Assembly (NCBI GenBank): GCA_016788165.1
Contig: JAEUTH010000040.1
Span: 1 to 64,000 of the forward strand
Reading direction: 5' to 3'
Source of the DNA: Bacteroidia bacterium
GTDB lineage: Bacteria > Bacteroidota > Bacteroidia > AKYH767-A > OLB10
Length of the DNA: 64,000 nt
Below, piece after piece: positions 46,565 to 56,629 of this stretch. The first letter of the stretch is position 1, and the number at the start of each line of letters is the position of its first letter. The position numbers were made by a program, and so were the translations under genes. The notes under the pieces were generated by a model. That model worked only from the letters and a program-made list of their open reading frames with translations, did not search any database and was not told where the DNA came from.

Positions 46565-46969
46565 TTACACCATGCGATATTGTGCAACCCATTGTGTAAT
46601 GTAATCAATGATATGTTGCGTATCGGTACCCGGTGCAAACAGTTTACCAACGCCCAGCGTTTGTAATTGTTGCATATCGGTATCGGGTATTATGCCACCA
46701 CCGGTTACTAAAATATCGGTTACTTGTTGTTGTTTAAGCAACTCCATAATTTTTGGGAAAACGGTATTATGTGCCCCCGACAATATACTGATGCCTATTA
46801 CATCTACATCTTCTTGTATGGCAGCATTTACAACCATTTCAGGCGTTTGGCGCAAGCCGGTATATATTACTTCCATGCCCGCATCGCGTAAAAACGAAGC
46901 AATAACTTTGGCGCCTCTGTCATGCCCGTCTAAACCAACCTTTGCTATTAATACTCTTATCGGGCGCAT
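46565..46969 (-). CDS. Stand-alone methylmalonyl-CoA-mutase-type B12-binding protein
   Basis: A 134-residue single-domain cobalamin-binding protein. [20 protein letters not shown] contains the DxHxxG motif with cobalt-ligand His16, and [14 protein letters not shown] and [11 protein letters not shown] complete the fold. It matches the C-terminal domain (small subunit) of acyl-CoA mutases, here without the catalytic TIM-barrel part in the window. The large subunit must be elsewhere. It heads a minus-strand run B12 protein, enoyl-CoA hydratase, His-rich protein, acyP. Confidence 0.88.
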   Translation of the reverse strand: MRPIRVLIAKVGLDGHDRGAKVIASFLRDAGMEVIYTGLRQTPEMVVNAAIQEDVDVIGISILSGAHNTVFPKIMELLKQQQVTDILVTGGGIIPDTDMQQLQTLGVGKLFAPGTDTQHIIDYITQWVAQYRMV

Positions 46970-47039
46970 GTTTTTGTTATATTAAAGTATTCAATCATCC
47001 GTATGCTTTTTTACAAAGCGCGCTAATATAGAACAAACT

Positions 47040-50000
47040 TTATTGTGCTATGTGTTTGGGTAACGATACAAAAAAAGTAGTGCCTTTATCTATTTCGGTT
47101 TCGAACCACATTTTGCCAGCTGCACTGTCAATTATTTGTTTCGACATGGCTAAGCCTAAGCCCGAGCCCGTTGTTTTTGTAGTAAAATTGGGCATAAAAA
47201 TTTTGTCGCGTTGGTCGGTAGGTATGCCGCTGCCATTATCGCTAACGGCAACCATATACATATCATTATCGGCCGAAACGGTTACCGTTATGATACCACG
47301 TTTGGGGTTAGTTATGGCTTGTAATGCATTTTTAAGTAAGTTGCTGAATACACGTAACAACTGATCTCTATCGGCAAAAACCAACATGTCATTTTCCGAT
47401 TGATGAAAGATAATTTTTGTTTCGTCTTCGGCATCATATAATTCTGATGTGTTTTTTAATACCAGTTGTAAATCAATAACAGCGTTATTTGCAGTAGGCA
47501 TTTTTGCAAAGTTGCTAAACTCTGATGCTATATGACTTAATGTATCAATTTGTACTACTAAATTATCACTGGTTCGTTTTACTAATTTTTCTAAATCATC
47601 GCTTTTATCTTTTAATGCACGTTGTAAAAACTGTACACTTAATTTCATAGGTGTTAGAGGGTTTTTTATTTCATGCGCAACCTGCCTTGCCATTTCGCGC
47701 CAGGCTGTTTCGCGCTCGCTTTGTGCTAATGCTTCGGCACTGCTTTTAAGTTCGAGTACCATACGGTTGTACTCGCCTACAAGTGCGCCTATTTCATCTT
47801 TTTTATCCCATTCAATAAGCGGGTTCGATTGGTCGAGACGTACCTTGCTTAAGTTGATTTGTATCAGTTGTAATGGACGTGCCAGCTTGCGCGAAAAAAA
47901 CAATGTAAGTATTACACTCAGCAAAAAAATGGGCACATAAATATTGGTGAGCACTTTAATCAAATCCGAAACTTCGGCATGTAAATCGGCTTCGGTTTTA
48001 AAGTAGGGTACATTTAAATATGCAATTGTTTTATTGGCATGATTGCGAATAGGCTCATATGCAGCCAGGTAATTTAAATTGCCAATATTTTCATGTTGTA
48101 CTAAATTTAATTTCGGATTTACAGCCAGTTCATTGTATGCATTTCTATGCATGTGTTGCCCCAAAATATCCAATTCAAAAACTTTAGGCTGTGTGGTATA
48201 AATAAGCATACCCAATGTATCGTAAATGTTAAAGTCGGCATTGAGCGAACTGCTTATTTCGGCAAATTTGTATTGATAATTGGTTTCAATTTGATTGCGG
48301 TTAAATGGGCGACTGCGGGTTTCGTTTTCAATAATCAGTAAAACCGAATTTATTTTTTCTATAATTTTTTGATTTTGTGAGTTGTTGTAACTATTAATCA
48401 GGTTAATGGTTGTAATAGTACCAGCACTAAACATCATCAACATAATTAATGATGTTACTGTAAGCTGGATGCGGTTTTTAAAATTAAAATTGATTTTAAA
48501 CTGATTGTTTATCAGTTTATAAATAAAGTAAAGGATGCATGCAGTTGAAAAAAACAAAACAAATACATAACTTGATAGCGTAACAAAATTTTCGAACAAG
48601 CTTTGTTTTCGGCTAACCAATATGGTGTTGTTTGCATTAGGTTTAAGTACATAAAAGGATACACCGGCATCGGTATAAAATGTTTCGCGTTGGTTACGTA
48701 ATTTCTGAATATAGATATGGTCGTTTACAGCAAATGGGAAGTTTCCACTTTGATTTACCATAATGCCGTTTTTATAAATAGCGTAAGCATAATCAGTTTT
48801 ACCAAGTTTATTGGCTTGTTTTTGGCTAATTAAAAAGTCGGGGTAACCCGATTCGCTTTTGGTAATTTTTGAATTTAGTTCTAATACAATATGACCCAAT
48901 GGTTTTGCGGTATCGGCCGGATTATTAATGGCTATTTTTGCAATATATGCCGTGCCCGATGCTTTGTTTTTTAATGCAAATAAATTGCCGGCTTCGGTTG
49001 GTTCGCATTCGGTTTCAATTATCTCATCATAATAGGCAAGGCTAAACGCATCGTTTAAAAATCCGGCCAAAGCATTGCCCTTGTTGTCAAAAATATTCGA
49101 CTCAATGGCATAAGCAGACCAATAGCCGTTAAAGTAATTTTGTTTCAGACGGTTTTCGATATTAAACTTAGCATCAATATCAATGTAAGTCGATTTGTTA
49201 CTTTCGAAAGCATAACTAAGTATAACCTTGTCGTTAGCAATTTTACTTGCCAGGTCTTCAAACAAAAATTCAGCTAACAGGTCTTGCTGATTTTCAATAC
49301 GGTCGGCAAATGATTTGCGCTCATTGTTTTCTTTGATATGATTAAATCCACTTATTGTTTTTGATGAAAAGAGTGCGTATAGTATAACCAGTACCAGTGT
49401 GCTATAAAATGAATGTTTTAAATGATTGCTTATTAAAATAAAGTAGGTAATTAATATTACAGCCAAACAAAAGATATAATCAGGTATTTCAAACCCGGCA
49501 AAAAATGGCCAGTCATTAAAAATTAGTTTTATAGCTATAAAAAGCAATTGAGACGAAATAAAATATAGTGCTGTTTGCTTCTGAGTGAATTGGGTTTTTT
49601 CTATGAATTTGGCTGTTGATGCACACAATAAGTACACGCTCCACATTAAAACTAAAATTATAGCCATACCTATAAAACTGTAATGTGTTAAGCCTAATAT
49701 ATTGGTTAAATCATACGAAAGTTTAGAGTTTAATATTAAGCCGCGTATCAAATAATGTATTAATGTGCCATACAGTGGCATACAAAAAAATACAGCAAAT
49801 ACACTTAATAATTTTATTTTTTGATTTTCTAGAACAAGGCCATTGTAATTTATCAAACTAATGTTTCGGTAGATGATTAAGGCAATAAATAATAACCACA
49901 TCGTTATCATTATTAAATGACCCATAGAGCCCAATAAGTTACCACTTGCATAAAGCAGAGGCGAAAACAGCGTTAGCTCAAAAAGGCTGCGAGGTAATTT

Positions 50001-50780
50001 AAAAACAACAAAAGTCAGATAATAGGTTACCATAACGGCCAGCAAGCATACAAATGCAAAAACCCATTCGGTTCGGATATAATAGTTTACAAAAGTGTAA
50101 AGCCATATTGCCAAACAAGCCAAACTTAAAAAGAATAAATAAGGAATTGCAATACTGACAGGTGTAATGGCTTCGCCTTCGAAAAGCAATGAAAAAAGTG
50201 TTTGCTTACGCGAGTTTACAATTTCGAAATTTTGTTTGGTGGATTTATTGGATGCAAAAATTACATTGTCGGTTAGTTCGAAATCGCTGTTAAACTGATT
50301 TACGATGTACTTGTTTTCGAAACCTGCCTGACTACGTTTTATAAATAACAAACCGGTAATCTGATAGTTGTTTGTTTTTTGTTTAAAAAACTCATAGTAG
50401 GTAGATGCCCAATAGCCTATTTGTTCATTCACAATATGTGCCTTATCATTAAAACCAAGCTCAACACTGTTGTTACTCCAATAAATAGTTTGGCCGTTTT
50501 TATATATAAAAAAAACAAAATCGCTCATAGGCGATTTTAGTTGTTGCAATTGTTTGTTTAGGGTTGTGGTGTTGTTGTTTTCTAATTGCATGGCAACTTG
50601 TTTCATAAAGGTGTTTATGCGTTGCGCTTTAGCATCCATTACACCTTGCACACGTTGTTGTATTGCAATACGGTTATTAAGTTTTTTTAAGTAAACAGCT
50701 TCATAAACAAATGCAGCCACCATTAGCAAACAAGCGGCAATTAAAAAAGCATAATATTTTTTAGGATACGACTTAATCAC
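47040..50780 (-). CDS. Large NtrY-like membrane histidine kinase
   Basis: A 1246-residue sensor kinase. Several N-terminal membrane helices (about 10-29, a cluster at 220-470) precede two large extracytoplasmic regions, another helix about 745-780, a helix at 930-950 and a HAMP domain. The cytoplasmic part has HisKA with phospho-acceptor His1036 (ARQVAHEIKNPLTPMKLSVQFLQRAL) and HATPase_c (LLKNALQAITN, SDNGSGIPTDQ, GSGLGLAMSKQII). HEIKNPLTP is the NtrY/NtrB-type H-box, normally paired with an NtrC-type activator; none is adjacent. Signal unknown. About twice the usual NtrY length because of the extra N-terminal domains. Confidence 0.85.
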   Translation of the reverse strand: MIKSYPKKYYAFLIAACLLMVAAFVYEAVYLKKLNNRIAIQQRVQGVMDAKAQRINTFMKQVAMQLENNNTTTLNKQLQQLKSPMSDFVFFIYKNGQTIYWSNNSVELGFNDKAHIVNEQIGYWASTYYEFFKQKTNNYQITGLLFIKRSQAGFENKYIVNQFNSDFELTDNVIFASNKSTKQNFEIVNSRKQTLFSLLFEGEAITPVSIAIPYLFFLSLACLAIWLYTFVNYYIRTEWVFAFVCLLAVMVTYYLTFVVFKLPRSLFELTLFSPLLYASGNLLGSMGHLIMITMWLLFIALIIYRNISLINYNGLVLENQKIKLLSVFAVFFCMPLYGTLIHYLIRGLILNSKLSYDLTNILGLTHYSFIGMAIILVLMWSVYLLCASTAKFIEKTQFTQKQTALYFISSQLLFIAIKLIFNDWPFFAGFEIPDYIFCLAVILITYFILISNHLKHSFYSTLVLVILYALFSSKTISGFNHIKENNERKSFADRIENQQDLLAEFLFEDLASKIANDKVILSYAFESNKSTYIDIDAKFNIENRLKQNYFNGYWSAYAIESNIFDNKGNALAGFLNDAFSLAYYDEIIETECEPTEAGNLFALKNKASGTAYIAKIAINNPADTAKPLGHIVLELNSKITKSESGYPDFLISQKQANKLGKTDYAYAIYKNGIMVNQSGNFPFAVNDHIYIQKLRNQRETFYTDAGVSFYVLKPNANNTILVSRKQSLFENFVTLSSYVFVLFFSTACILYFIYKLINNQFKINFNFKNRIQLTVTSLIMLMMFSAGTITTINLINSYNNSQNQKIIEKINSVLLIIENETRSRPFNRNQIETNYQYKFAEISSSLNADFNIYDTLGMLIYTTQPKVFELDILGQHMHRNAYNELAVNPKLNLVQHENIGNLNYLAAYEPIRNHANKTIAYLNVPYFKTEADLHAEVSDLIKVLTNIYVPIFLLSVILTLFFSRKLARPLQLIQINLSKVRLDQSNPLIEWDKKDEIGALVGEYNRMVLELKSSAEALAQSERETAWREMARQVAHEIKNPLTPMKLSVQFLQRALKDKSDDLEKLVKRTSDNLVVQIDTLSHIASEFSNFAKMPTANNAVIDLQLVLKNTSELYDAEDETKIIFHQSENDMLVFADRDQLLRVFSNLLKNALQAITNPKRGIITVTVSADNDMYMVAVSDNGSGIPTDQRDKIFMPNFTTKTTGSGLGLAMSKQIIDSAAGKMWFETEIDKGTTFFVSLPKHIAQ

Positions 50781-50813
50781 GGTTTTTTAGTTATACCTTA
50801 AAGTATTGTGGTG

Positions 50814-51482
50814 TTATAAATTATCAAACTGAAACTGAATGTACGTAATTTTTTTACCGGCTTTTAAAAATATGTTTTCATAAGTGGTTCGTATTTGTTG
50901 CAGTTCATTCAGTTTTTTTTCGTTGTATAAATCGGGTGTGCATACAAGTAGTTTACCGGCTTGGGTTTGTAAATTTTGTATAGTAAAATCATACAACTCG
51001 GCACTGTCGCTTTTTAAATGAATGATACCTTTAGGCATTAACATTTGTTTATATACTTCTAAAAAACGCTGATGTGTTAAACGCCTGTGTTCGCGATTAT
51101 CTTTAAGCTGCGGGTCGGGAAACGTTATCCAGATTTCAGCAATTTCGCTTGCAGCAAAAAATGCATGAATAAACTCAATACGGATACGCAAAAATGCCAC
51201 ATTGGCCATGCCAGCATCATTTGCTGTTTTTGCACCACGCCACAAACGCGCACCTTTAATATCAATACCAATAAAATTTTTATCAGGATTTGCTTTTGCT
51301 AAGCCAATGGTGTACTCGCCACGGCCGCAACCCAATTCAATTACAATTGGATTTTTATTCCCAAATACTTCATGCCAATGCCCTTGCAGTGCATGGCTTT
51401 GCATGGGGTAACTCAATTCAGGTTGAAAAACATTTTTAAAGGTTAGCAACTCGGCCCAACGTCTTAATTTATCTTTGCCCAT
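50814..51482 (-). CDS. trmB: tRNA (guanine-N7)-methyltransferase
   Basis: A 222-residue SAM-dependent enzyme forming m7G46 in tRNA. Landmarks: PIVIELGCGRGEYTIGLAKANPDKNFIGIDIKGARLWRGAK (SAM site), EIWITFPDPQLKDNREHRRLTHQRFL (catalytic loop) and HLKSDSAELYDF. Length and motifs are standard. The NtrY-like gene follows on the same strand. Confidence 0.94.
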   Translation of the reverse strand: MGKDKLRRWAELLTFKNVFQPELSYPMQSHALQGHWHEVFGNKNPIVIELGCGRGEYTIGLAKANPDKNFIGIDIKGARLWRGAKTANDAGMANVAFLRIRIEFIHAFFAASEIAEIWITFPDPQLKDNREHRRLTHQRFLEVYKQMLMPKGIIHLKSDSAELYDFTIQNLQTQAGKLLVCTPDLYNEKKLNELQQIRTTYENIFLKAGKKITYIQFQFDNL

Positions 51483-51640
51483 GAGGCAAAGAAATAAAAT
51501 TGGTCTGTTAAGCGTAGTGTAAATGTTATTTTCTCATATCAAATACAATATTTTTAAATTGTATGCTACTTATTATTAATGCCAAATACCGTAAAAAATT
51601 TCGGTCGTATTAATTTTCAATTTGTTCCGTTTTTTACAAC

Positions 51641-52519
51641 ATGCAACGCAAACAGTTTATAAAATCAACCCTATTAACCTTAGGCGCTATGAGTAATTTG
51701 CAAACCCTATATGCACAACAGCAACAGTGGCCACTTACGCCATTAATGCCCGTATTATTTTTAGGGCACGGTAGCCCCATGAATGCTATTGAAGAGAATG
51801 AGTTTGTAACCGGTTTCAGACAACAAGCAATGCTATTGCCAACTCCGGTTGCTATACTTTGTATATCGGCACATTGGTACACGGATGGTACATTTGTTAC
51901 TGCTATGGAACAACCACGTACCATACACGATTTTGGTGGGTTTCCGCCCCAATTATATCAGGTGCAATATCCGGCTAAAGGTAGTGTAACGTTAGCAATC
52001 GAAACCAAGAAACTGGCCGAACCCATCAAGGTTGGTTTAGATGAATCGTGGGGCCTCGACCACGGTGCCTGGTCGGTAATTAAACACTTGTACCCAAAAG
52101 CCAATATACCGGTAGTACAACTTAGTATTGATTATACAAAGCCTGCTTCGTATCACTATGATTTGGCAACACAGTTAAAGCAATTGCGCCAACATGGTGT
52201 TTTAATAATTAGCAGCGGTAACATCATACATAATTTGGCCATGGCCGATTTTGCAAATCTTAATAAAAAGTATGGTTACGATTGGGCTATTGAAGCGCAT
52301 CAGGCATTAAACAAACATTTACAAAATGGTAATTATGATGTGTTGATTGATTATAAAAAACAAAACAAAGCCTGGCAATTAGCCATTCCAACTCCCGATC
52401 ATTACCTGCCATTGATTTACGCTTTGGCTTTGCAGGATAAAAAAGATCAGATGCTTTTGTTTAACGATACGCTACTGGCCGGCAGTTTAAGTATGACTTC
52501 GGTTAAGCTGTTTCAGTAG
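51641..52519 (+). CDS. ygiD: 4,5-DOPA-extradiol-dioxygenase-like protein (YgiD family)
   Basis: A 292-residue LigB-fold protein. Metal histidines lie in LFLGHGSPMNA, CISAHWYTDGTFV and GLDHGAWSVIKHLYP, and ISSGNIIHNL closes the site. It opens catechol-type rings such as L-DOPA in E. coli; the natural substrate here is unknown. The N-terminus MQRKQFIKSTLLTLGAMSNLQTLYAQ looks like an export signal, not typical of E. coli YgiD, suggesting a periplasmic form. It stands alone on the plus strand. Confidence 0.85.
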   Translation: MQRKQFIKSTLLTLGAMSNLQTLYAQQQQWPLTPLMPVLFLGHGSPMNAIEENEFVTGFRQQAMLLPTPVAILCISAHWYTDGTFVTAMEQPRTIHDFGGFPPQLYQVQYPAKGSVTLAIETKKLAEPIKVGLDESWGLDHGAWSVIKHLYPKANIPVVQLSIDYTKPASYHYDLATQLKQLRQHGVLIISSGNIIHNLAMADFANLNKKYGYDWAIEAHQALNKHLQNGNYDVLIDYKKQNKAWQLAIPTPDHYLPLIYALALQDKKDQMLLFNDTLLAGSLSMTSVKLFQ

Positions 52520-52767
52520 CAGTTTGCGTAATGCATAGTAATTTGTAACCGGCTAAAGATATCTGATAAGTACATTTTTATTGTTTTGCAATGCAACAAA
52601 TGCAATGCTGTTCTATTGCATTGAAAATTTTGGTAGCAACGTATGCGGTTTTAATGAGCTGTATTAGCATACTGTAGGTTGCTGTTTAAAGCTTATCAAA
52701 GCATTCCTGTGTCAGTAATTGTGCACAACAACAGCAACAAAACAGCTGAGTGTTTTTTATTGCTAAC

Positions 52768-55746
52768 CTATGTTGTATGCGCAGTTGTTTCATCAGAAGC
52801 CAGGTCGTTGTAAGTAATAAAATCTAAGCGTTGCATGCTTATGGCATCTATGCTGTAAAATCCAAACTCATGTGCCACACGACCGGTAATGGTGTAACAA
52901 CCCCGGTTGCGTGCCGGGTATTGCTGTGCTACAAGCGGAAAATGTGTGGTATCGAAAAAGCGGCCGGCACTATCTAACCAGGTTGCAAAAAACATGGCCT
53001 GCCCTTGTTTGGTACGCGATGGTTTAGTTGTTACCAGATAGCCCACAATGGTAATTACCTGGCCATAATGCGCTGCAAAATGTGCAGCCGTAAATGATAA
53101 GTTGGTTTTATGTTTGAGTAATAAAAACGGATTGCATAATGGAAAGCCCAACAATTCAATTTCGTCTAAAGCATCGTCTAACCGATGATGGTGTAATGCC
53201 GGTAGTATATAATTTTTAAGGCCTGTATTAAATAGTTGTGGCTGTACATGGTTTTTATGCGTGTGGCCTATCAGTGTATGCACATCCCAAAGCAATTGTT
53301 TTTTTGTGCGGCCTGTAAACCTGAAAGCGCCTGAGCGTATAAGTAAACGCAGTTGATCAATACTGATGCTTACACGGTTTACAAAGTCGGCCAACGATTT
53401 AAAGTGGCCTTGTTTGCGTTGTACCAATAAATCAAACATTACCTGTTGTGTAAGTTCGGCAATCATATTGAAACCTAAGGTTATGGTGTTGCCACTGATA
53501 GAAGTTTCGATATAGCTGATATTAATATGTGGTGCTTCTATAGTAGCACCACATTGGCGCGCTTCGTGTACGTAAAACTGTGTGCTGAAAAACCCACCGC
53601 CATTATTGATAACGGCCACCATAAACTCAAGCGGATAATAGGTTTTTAAATACATGCACTGGTAGCTTTCAACTGCATACGAAGCACTATGTCCTTTGCT
53701 AAAAGCGTAACCTGCAAAACTTTCTATTTGCCGCCAAACTTCGGCAGTAATGTGTGGCGGATAGCCCTTGGCATTACAGTTTTCGAAAAACCGTTTTTCA
53801 ACTTTTTTAAATTCATCGCGGCCGCGGTATTTACCACTCATGCCTCTGCGCAGCATATCGGCTTCGGTAAGGGTAAGGCCGGCAAAATGATGTGCTACCT
53901 TTATTACATCCTCCTGATACACCATTACACCAAAGGTTTCGGCCATCAGGTTTTTAAGTAAGGGGTGGGCATAGGTTCTGCGGCTGGCATCGTGAAAACG
54001 TAAAATATACTCGCGCATCATACCCGATGCCGAAACGCCCGGCCTGATGATAGAACTTGCCGCCACCAAATCTAAATACGTTTGAGCCTTAAGTTTGGTA
54101 AGCAACATGCGCATTGCTGGCGACTCAACATAATAACACCCCATCAGATTGGCAGTTTTTAAATTTTGGCGCACAGCGCTATCGGTTTTAAATTTTTTTA
54201 CCTCATGTATATCAACAGTTACATTTTTGTTTTGCGCAATAAGTGCAACAGCATCTTTTATTTTGCCTAAGCCACGCTGGCTTAGTATGTCAAATTTATA
54301 GAGGCCTACATCTTCGGCTTCGAGCATGCTAAATTGTGTAATCGGAAAATCTTTGGGTGGCAGTTGTGTGGCTGTGTAATAATGTATGGGTTTTTCGGAA
54401 ATTAAAATGCCGCCTGCATGTATGCTTAAATGCGCTGGCATATCATGTATGCGCAAGGCATAGCTTTGAATAAGTTGTGTAATGTGGTCGGGCGTGTCGG
54501 GGTGTTTTCGGTTTTCTACCAAAACATCAATTTCGGTTTTAGGCAAGCCAAACACTTTGCCTAATTCGCGTAACACGGCCCTGCTTTGAAATGTATTGTA
54601 TGTTGCAAGTAAAGCTGTATGTGTGGTGCCGTGTTTTTCAAATATGTAACGTATTACATCATCGCGTTCGTTCCAGCTAAAATCAATATCAAAATCGGGT
54701 GGGCTTGTACGCGATGCATTTATAAACCGCTCGAAGTATAAATCTAAATCAATGGGATCAACATCGGTAATGCGTAGCAGGTAAGCAACCATACTGTTAG
54801 CACCGCTGCCGCGGCCAATGTAAAAATACCCCTTGTGGCGTGCGTAGTTTATTATATCATGATTTATCAGAAAGTAAGACGAGAAGCCTAACTCCGTTAT
54901 CATTTTAATTTCTTTTTCAAACCTATCGGTAATGGCATCGGTAGGGTTTGGGTACCGGTATTTTAAGCCATCATAACAAAGGCTTAGCAGTTGATGATAA
55001 TCTTGCCTTGCCGAAGCTGAAAACGTTTTTTTGTTTTTATTAATACCAAATTCAAAATCAATATAGCACTGCTCCATAAGTTGTTGCATGTTTTTAAGCA
55101 GTAGCCTGTAATTGGTAAAGGTTTGCTGCCATGCAGCCGGATTTGCAAAGCAAGCCTGTAAGTTGCTTTGCTGCTGCACATCTAATTTGCTAAGCAGTGT
55201 GTTGTAATGTATGGCGCGTAACAAACGATGTGTATTAAAATCGGTTTTGTTGCGAAATGTAAATGCCGGCCATGCCACTAATTTGTGAAGATGTTTTTGC
55301 CAGGCGTTAAATGCAAGTTTGTTTACATCGGCTGCGCTAACGGCAATAAATTCATGCCTGCGTAATTGTGCCGGTTTTAGGCAGGTGTAGCTAAACGGAT
55401 AAAAAACAAATACGTGATTAAAGGGTGGCGCCAAAGCTGTAGCTTCGGTTTGCTGAGTGAGGTAAGCGGTTAGGTAATTGTTTATTTCGAAAAAGCCTTG
55501 TGCATTAATGGCCATTGCCGTAAATTGTAGTGTTGCGCCTGATGGCCATTGTAATCTAAAATCAACTGCGGCAATGGGCACTATGTTGTATTGTGGTGCC
55601 AGTCTGAAAAAATCGAGTATGCCCGATGTGGTGTTGATATCGGCCAGAGCCATATACTGCACACCGTGGTTATGCCCTATTTCTAACAATTGACGTGGAC
55701 TTATGGTACCATATTTTAGACTATAATAACTGTGGCATATATACAT
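52768..55746 (-). CDS. dnaE2: Error-prone DNA polymerase III alpha (DnaE2/ImuC-like)
   Basis: A 992-residue C-family polymerase, shorter than replicative DnaE. Catalytic Asp residues are in PPDFDIDFSW (Pro350-Asp351-Phe-Asp353-Ile-Asp355), with GRGSGANSMVAYLLRITDVDP upstream and FGVMVYQEDVIKVAHHFAGL and MRRG-type helix-hairpin-helix downstream; an OB-fold ends the protein. The N-terminal PHP domain is degenerate: HSYYSL replaces HxH and ALADINTTSG replaces TDH, so metal-dependent proofreading looks lost. It lies behind SRAP and Y-family polymerase genes, the layout of SOS mutasome cassettes; this supports translesion rather than bulk replication. Confidence 0.87.
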   Translation of the reverse strand: MYICHSYYSLKYGTISPRQLLEIGHNHGVQYMALADINTTSGILDFFRLAPQYNIVPIAAVDFRLQWPSGATLQFTAMAINAQGFFEINNYLTAYLTQQTEATALAPPFNHVFVFYPFSYTCLKPAQLRRHEFIAVSAADVNKLAFNAWQKHLHKLVAWPAFTFRNKTDFNTHRLLRAIHYNTLLSKLDVQQQSNLQACFANPAAWQQTFTNYRLLLKNMQQLMEQCYIDFEFGINKNKKTFSASARQDYHQLLSLCYDGLKYRYPNPTDAITDRFEKEIKMITELGFSSYFLINHDIINYARHKGYFYIGRGSGANSMVAYLLRITDVDPIDLDLYFERFINASRTSPPDFDIDFSWNERDDVIRYIFEKHGTTHTALLATYNTFQSRAVLRELGKVFGLPKTEIDVLVENRKHPDTPDHITQLIQSYALRIHDMPAHLSIHAGGILISEKPIHYYTATQLPPKDFPITQFSMLEAEDVGLYKFDILSQRGLGKIKDAVALIAQNKNVTVDIHEVKKFKTDSAVRQNLKTANLMGCYYVESPAMRMLLTKLKAQTYLDLVAASSIIRPGVSASGMMREYILRFHDASRRTYAHPLLKNLMAETFGVMVYQEDVIKVAHHFAGLTLTEADMLRRGMSGKYRGRDEFKKVEKRFFENCNAKGYPPHITAEVWRQIESFAGYAFSKGHSASYAVESYQCMYLKTYYPLEFMVAVINNGGGFFSTQFYVHEARQCGATIEAPHINISYIETSISGNTITLGFNMIAELTQQVMFDLLVQRKQGHFKSLADFVNRVSISIDQLRLLIRSGAFRFTGRTKKQLLWDVHTLIGHTHKNHVQPQLFNTGLKNYILPALHHHRLDDALDEIELLGFPLCNPFLLLKHKTNLSFTAAHFAAHYGQVITIVGYLVTTKPSRTKQGQAMFFATWLDSAGRFFDTTHFPLVAQQYPARNRGCYTITGRVAHEFGFYSIDAISMQRLDFITYNDLASDETTAHTT

Positions 55747-55894
55747 GGTAGTAAAACAGATAATACATTAACCCAGATTAAAAATGGGAGGTAATGAAAC
55801 GGAGTGCAGCTTAATGCAACAACTGTATTTAGTAAAACAATTTGTAAAAGTTTATTTGTGAAGACGCTTATCAGGCTAGGTATTTAAATAGCCG

Positions 55895-56614
55895 TCAGGC
55901 ATTATATAAATCCAGTTCGGGGTAGGTGTAAGGCTGTTGTATATTTGCGTGGTTGTGGCTGTTGTTATAACGGGCTATGGTATGTGCCTGCATTTGGTTG
56001 GGGTCAAAGGGCAGCATTAGTTGCGCAATGGCGGGTTTGTCTAAATTAGGTTGCAGCCATTTTTTTTCGGTATCGGGTGTAAGTATCAGGGGCATGCGTT
56101 TCATGGTATTGTGTATTTGTTGCATCAGCGTATTGGCCGGTACGGTAACAACAGAAAAAGTGTGATGTGTACTTTGTGTTTCGGTATTAAGCCAAGTATC
56201 ATACACGGCACCTAATGAAAAAAACGGACTGTTTTTAAGTTGTATGTAGTAAGGGTATTTTATTTTATTGGCGGTTTGCCATTCATAAAATCCGTTTACA
56301 ATAAGCAGGCAACGCTGGCCGGCAATGGCCTTTCGGTACGATGGTTTTTCGAAAATGGTTTCGCATTTGGCATTAAGTGTTTGTGCTGCTATTTCTTTGG
56401 CTTGCTGTGGCTGTTTGCACCAGTACGGTATAAGGCCCCAGGTAAATGCCTGTATGGTTTGTGGCTGTTGCATGGTAATAACAGGCAGTAGCGGATGTGT
56501 AAAACCGCTTACCTGGTATTGTATTTCAAACTGTGCATCATTACTAAATGCAGCAGCATAATGTTGGGCTATGCGCTGGGCGCGTTTTTCCATGTAGGAT
56601 ATATTGTAACACAT
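55895..56614 (-). CDS. SRAP/HMCES (YedK) DNA-protein-crosslink protein
   Basis: A 239-residue SRAP-family protein. The second residue Cys2 (MCYN) is the nucleophile that forms a thiazolidine crosslink to abasic sites in single-stranded DNA; NAKCETIFEKPSYRKAI (Asn and Glu), LIVNGFYEWQ and MKRMPLILTP (His/Arg nearby) are the other active-site blocks. The start at 56614 is fixed by the need for Met-Cys. It starts 15 bases after the Y-family polymerase gene and belongs to the damage-response cassette. Confidence 0.93.
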   Translation of the reverse strand: MCYNISYMEKRAQRIAQHYAAAFSNDAQFEIQYQVSGFTHPLLPVITMQQPQTIQAFTWGLIPYWCKQPQQAKEIAAQTLNAKCETIFEKPSYRKAIAGQRCLLIVNGFYEWQTANKIKYPYYIQLKNSPFFSLGAVYDTWLNTETQSTHHTFSVVTVPANTLMQQIHNTMKRMPLILTPDTEKKWLQPNLDKPAIAQLMLPFDPNQMQAHTIARYNNSHNHANIQQPYTYPELDLYNA

Positions 56615-56629
56615 ACTATATATGTTTTA

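Noticed and set aside
52520-52767. Intergenic RNA between ygiD and dnaE2
   Set aside because: Inspected for tRNA, hairpins and riboswitch-like structure; nothing supportable.
56590-56614. TATTGTAACACAT at the SRAP start as an S24 operator
   Set aside because: Only about 11 of 15 positions agree with the palindrome and the sequence is fixed by the MCYNISYM coding start.
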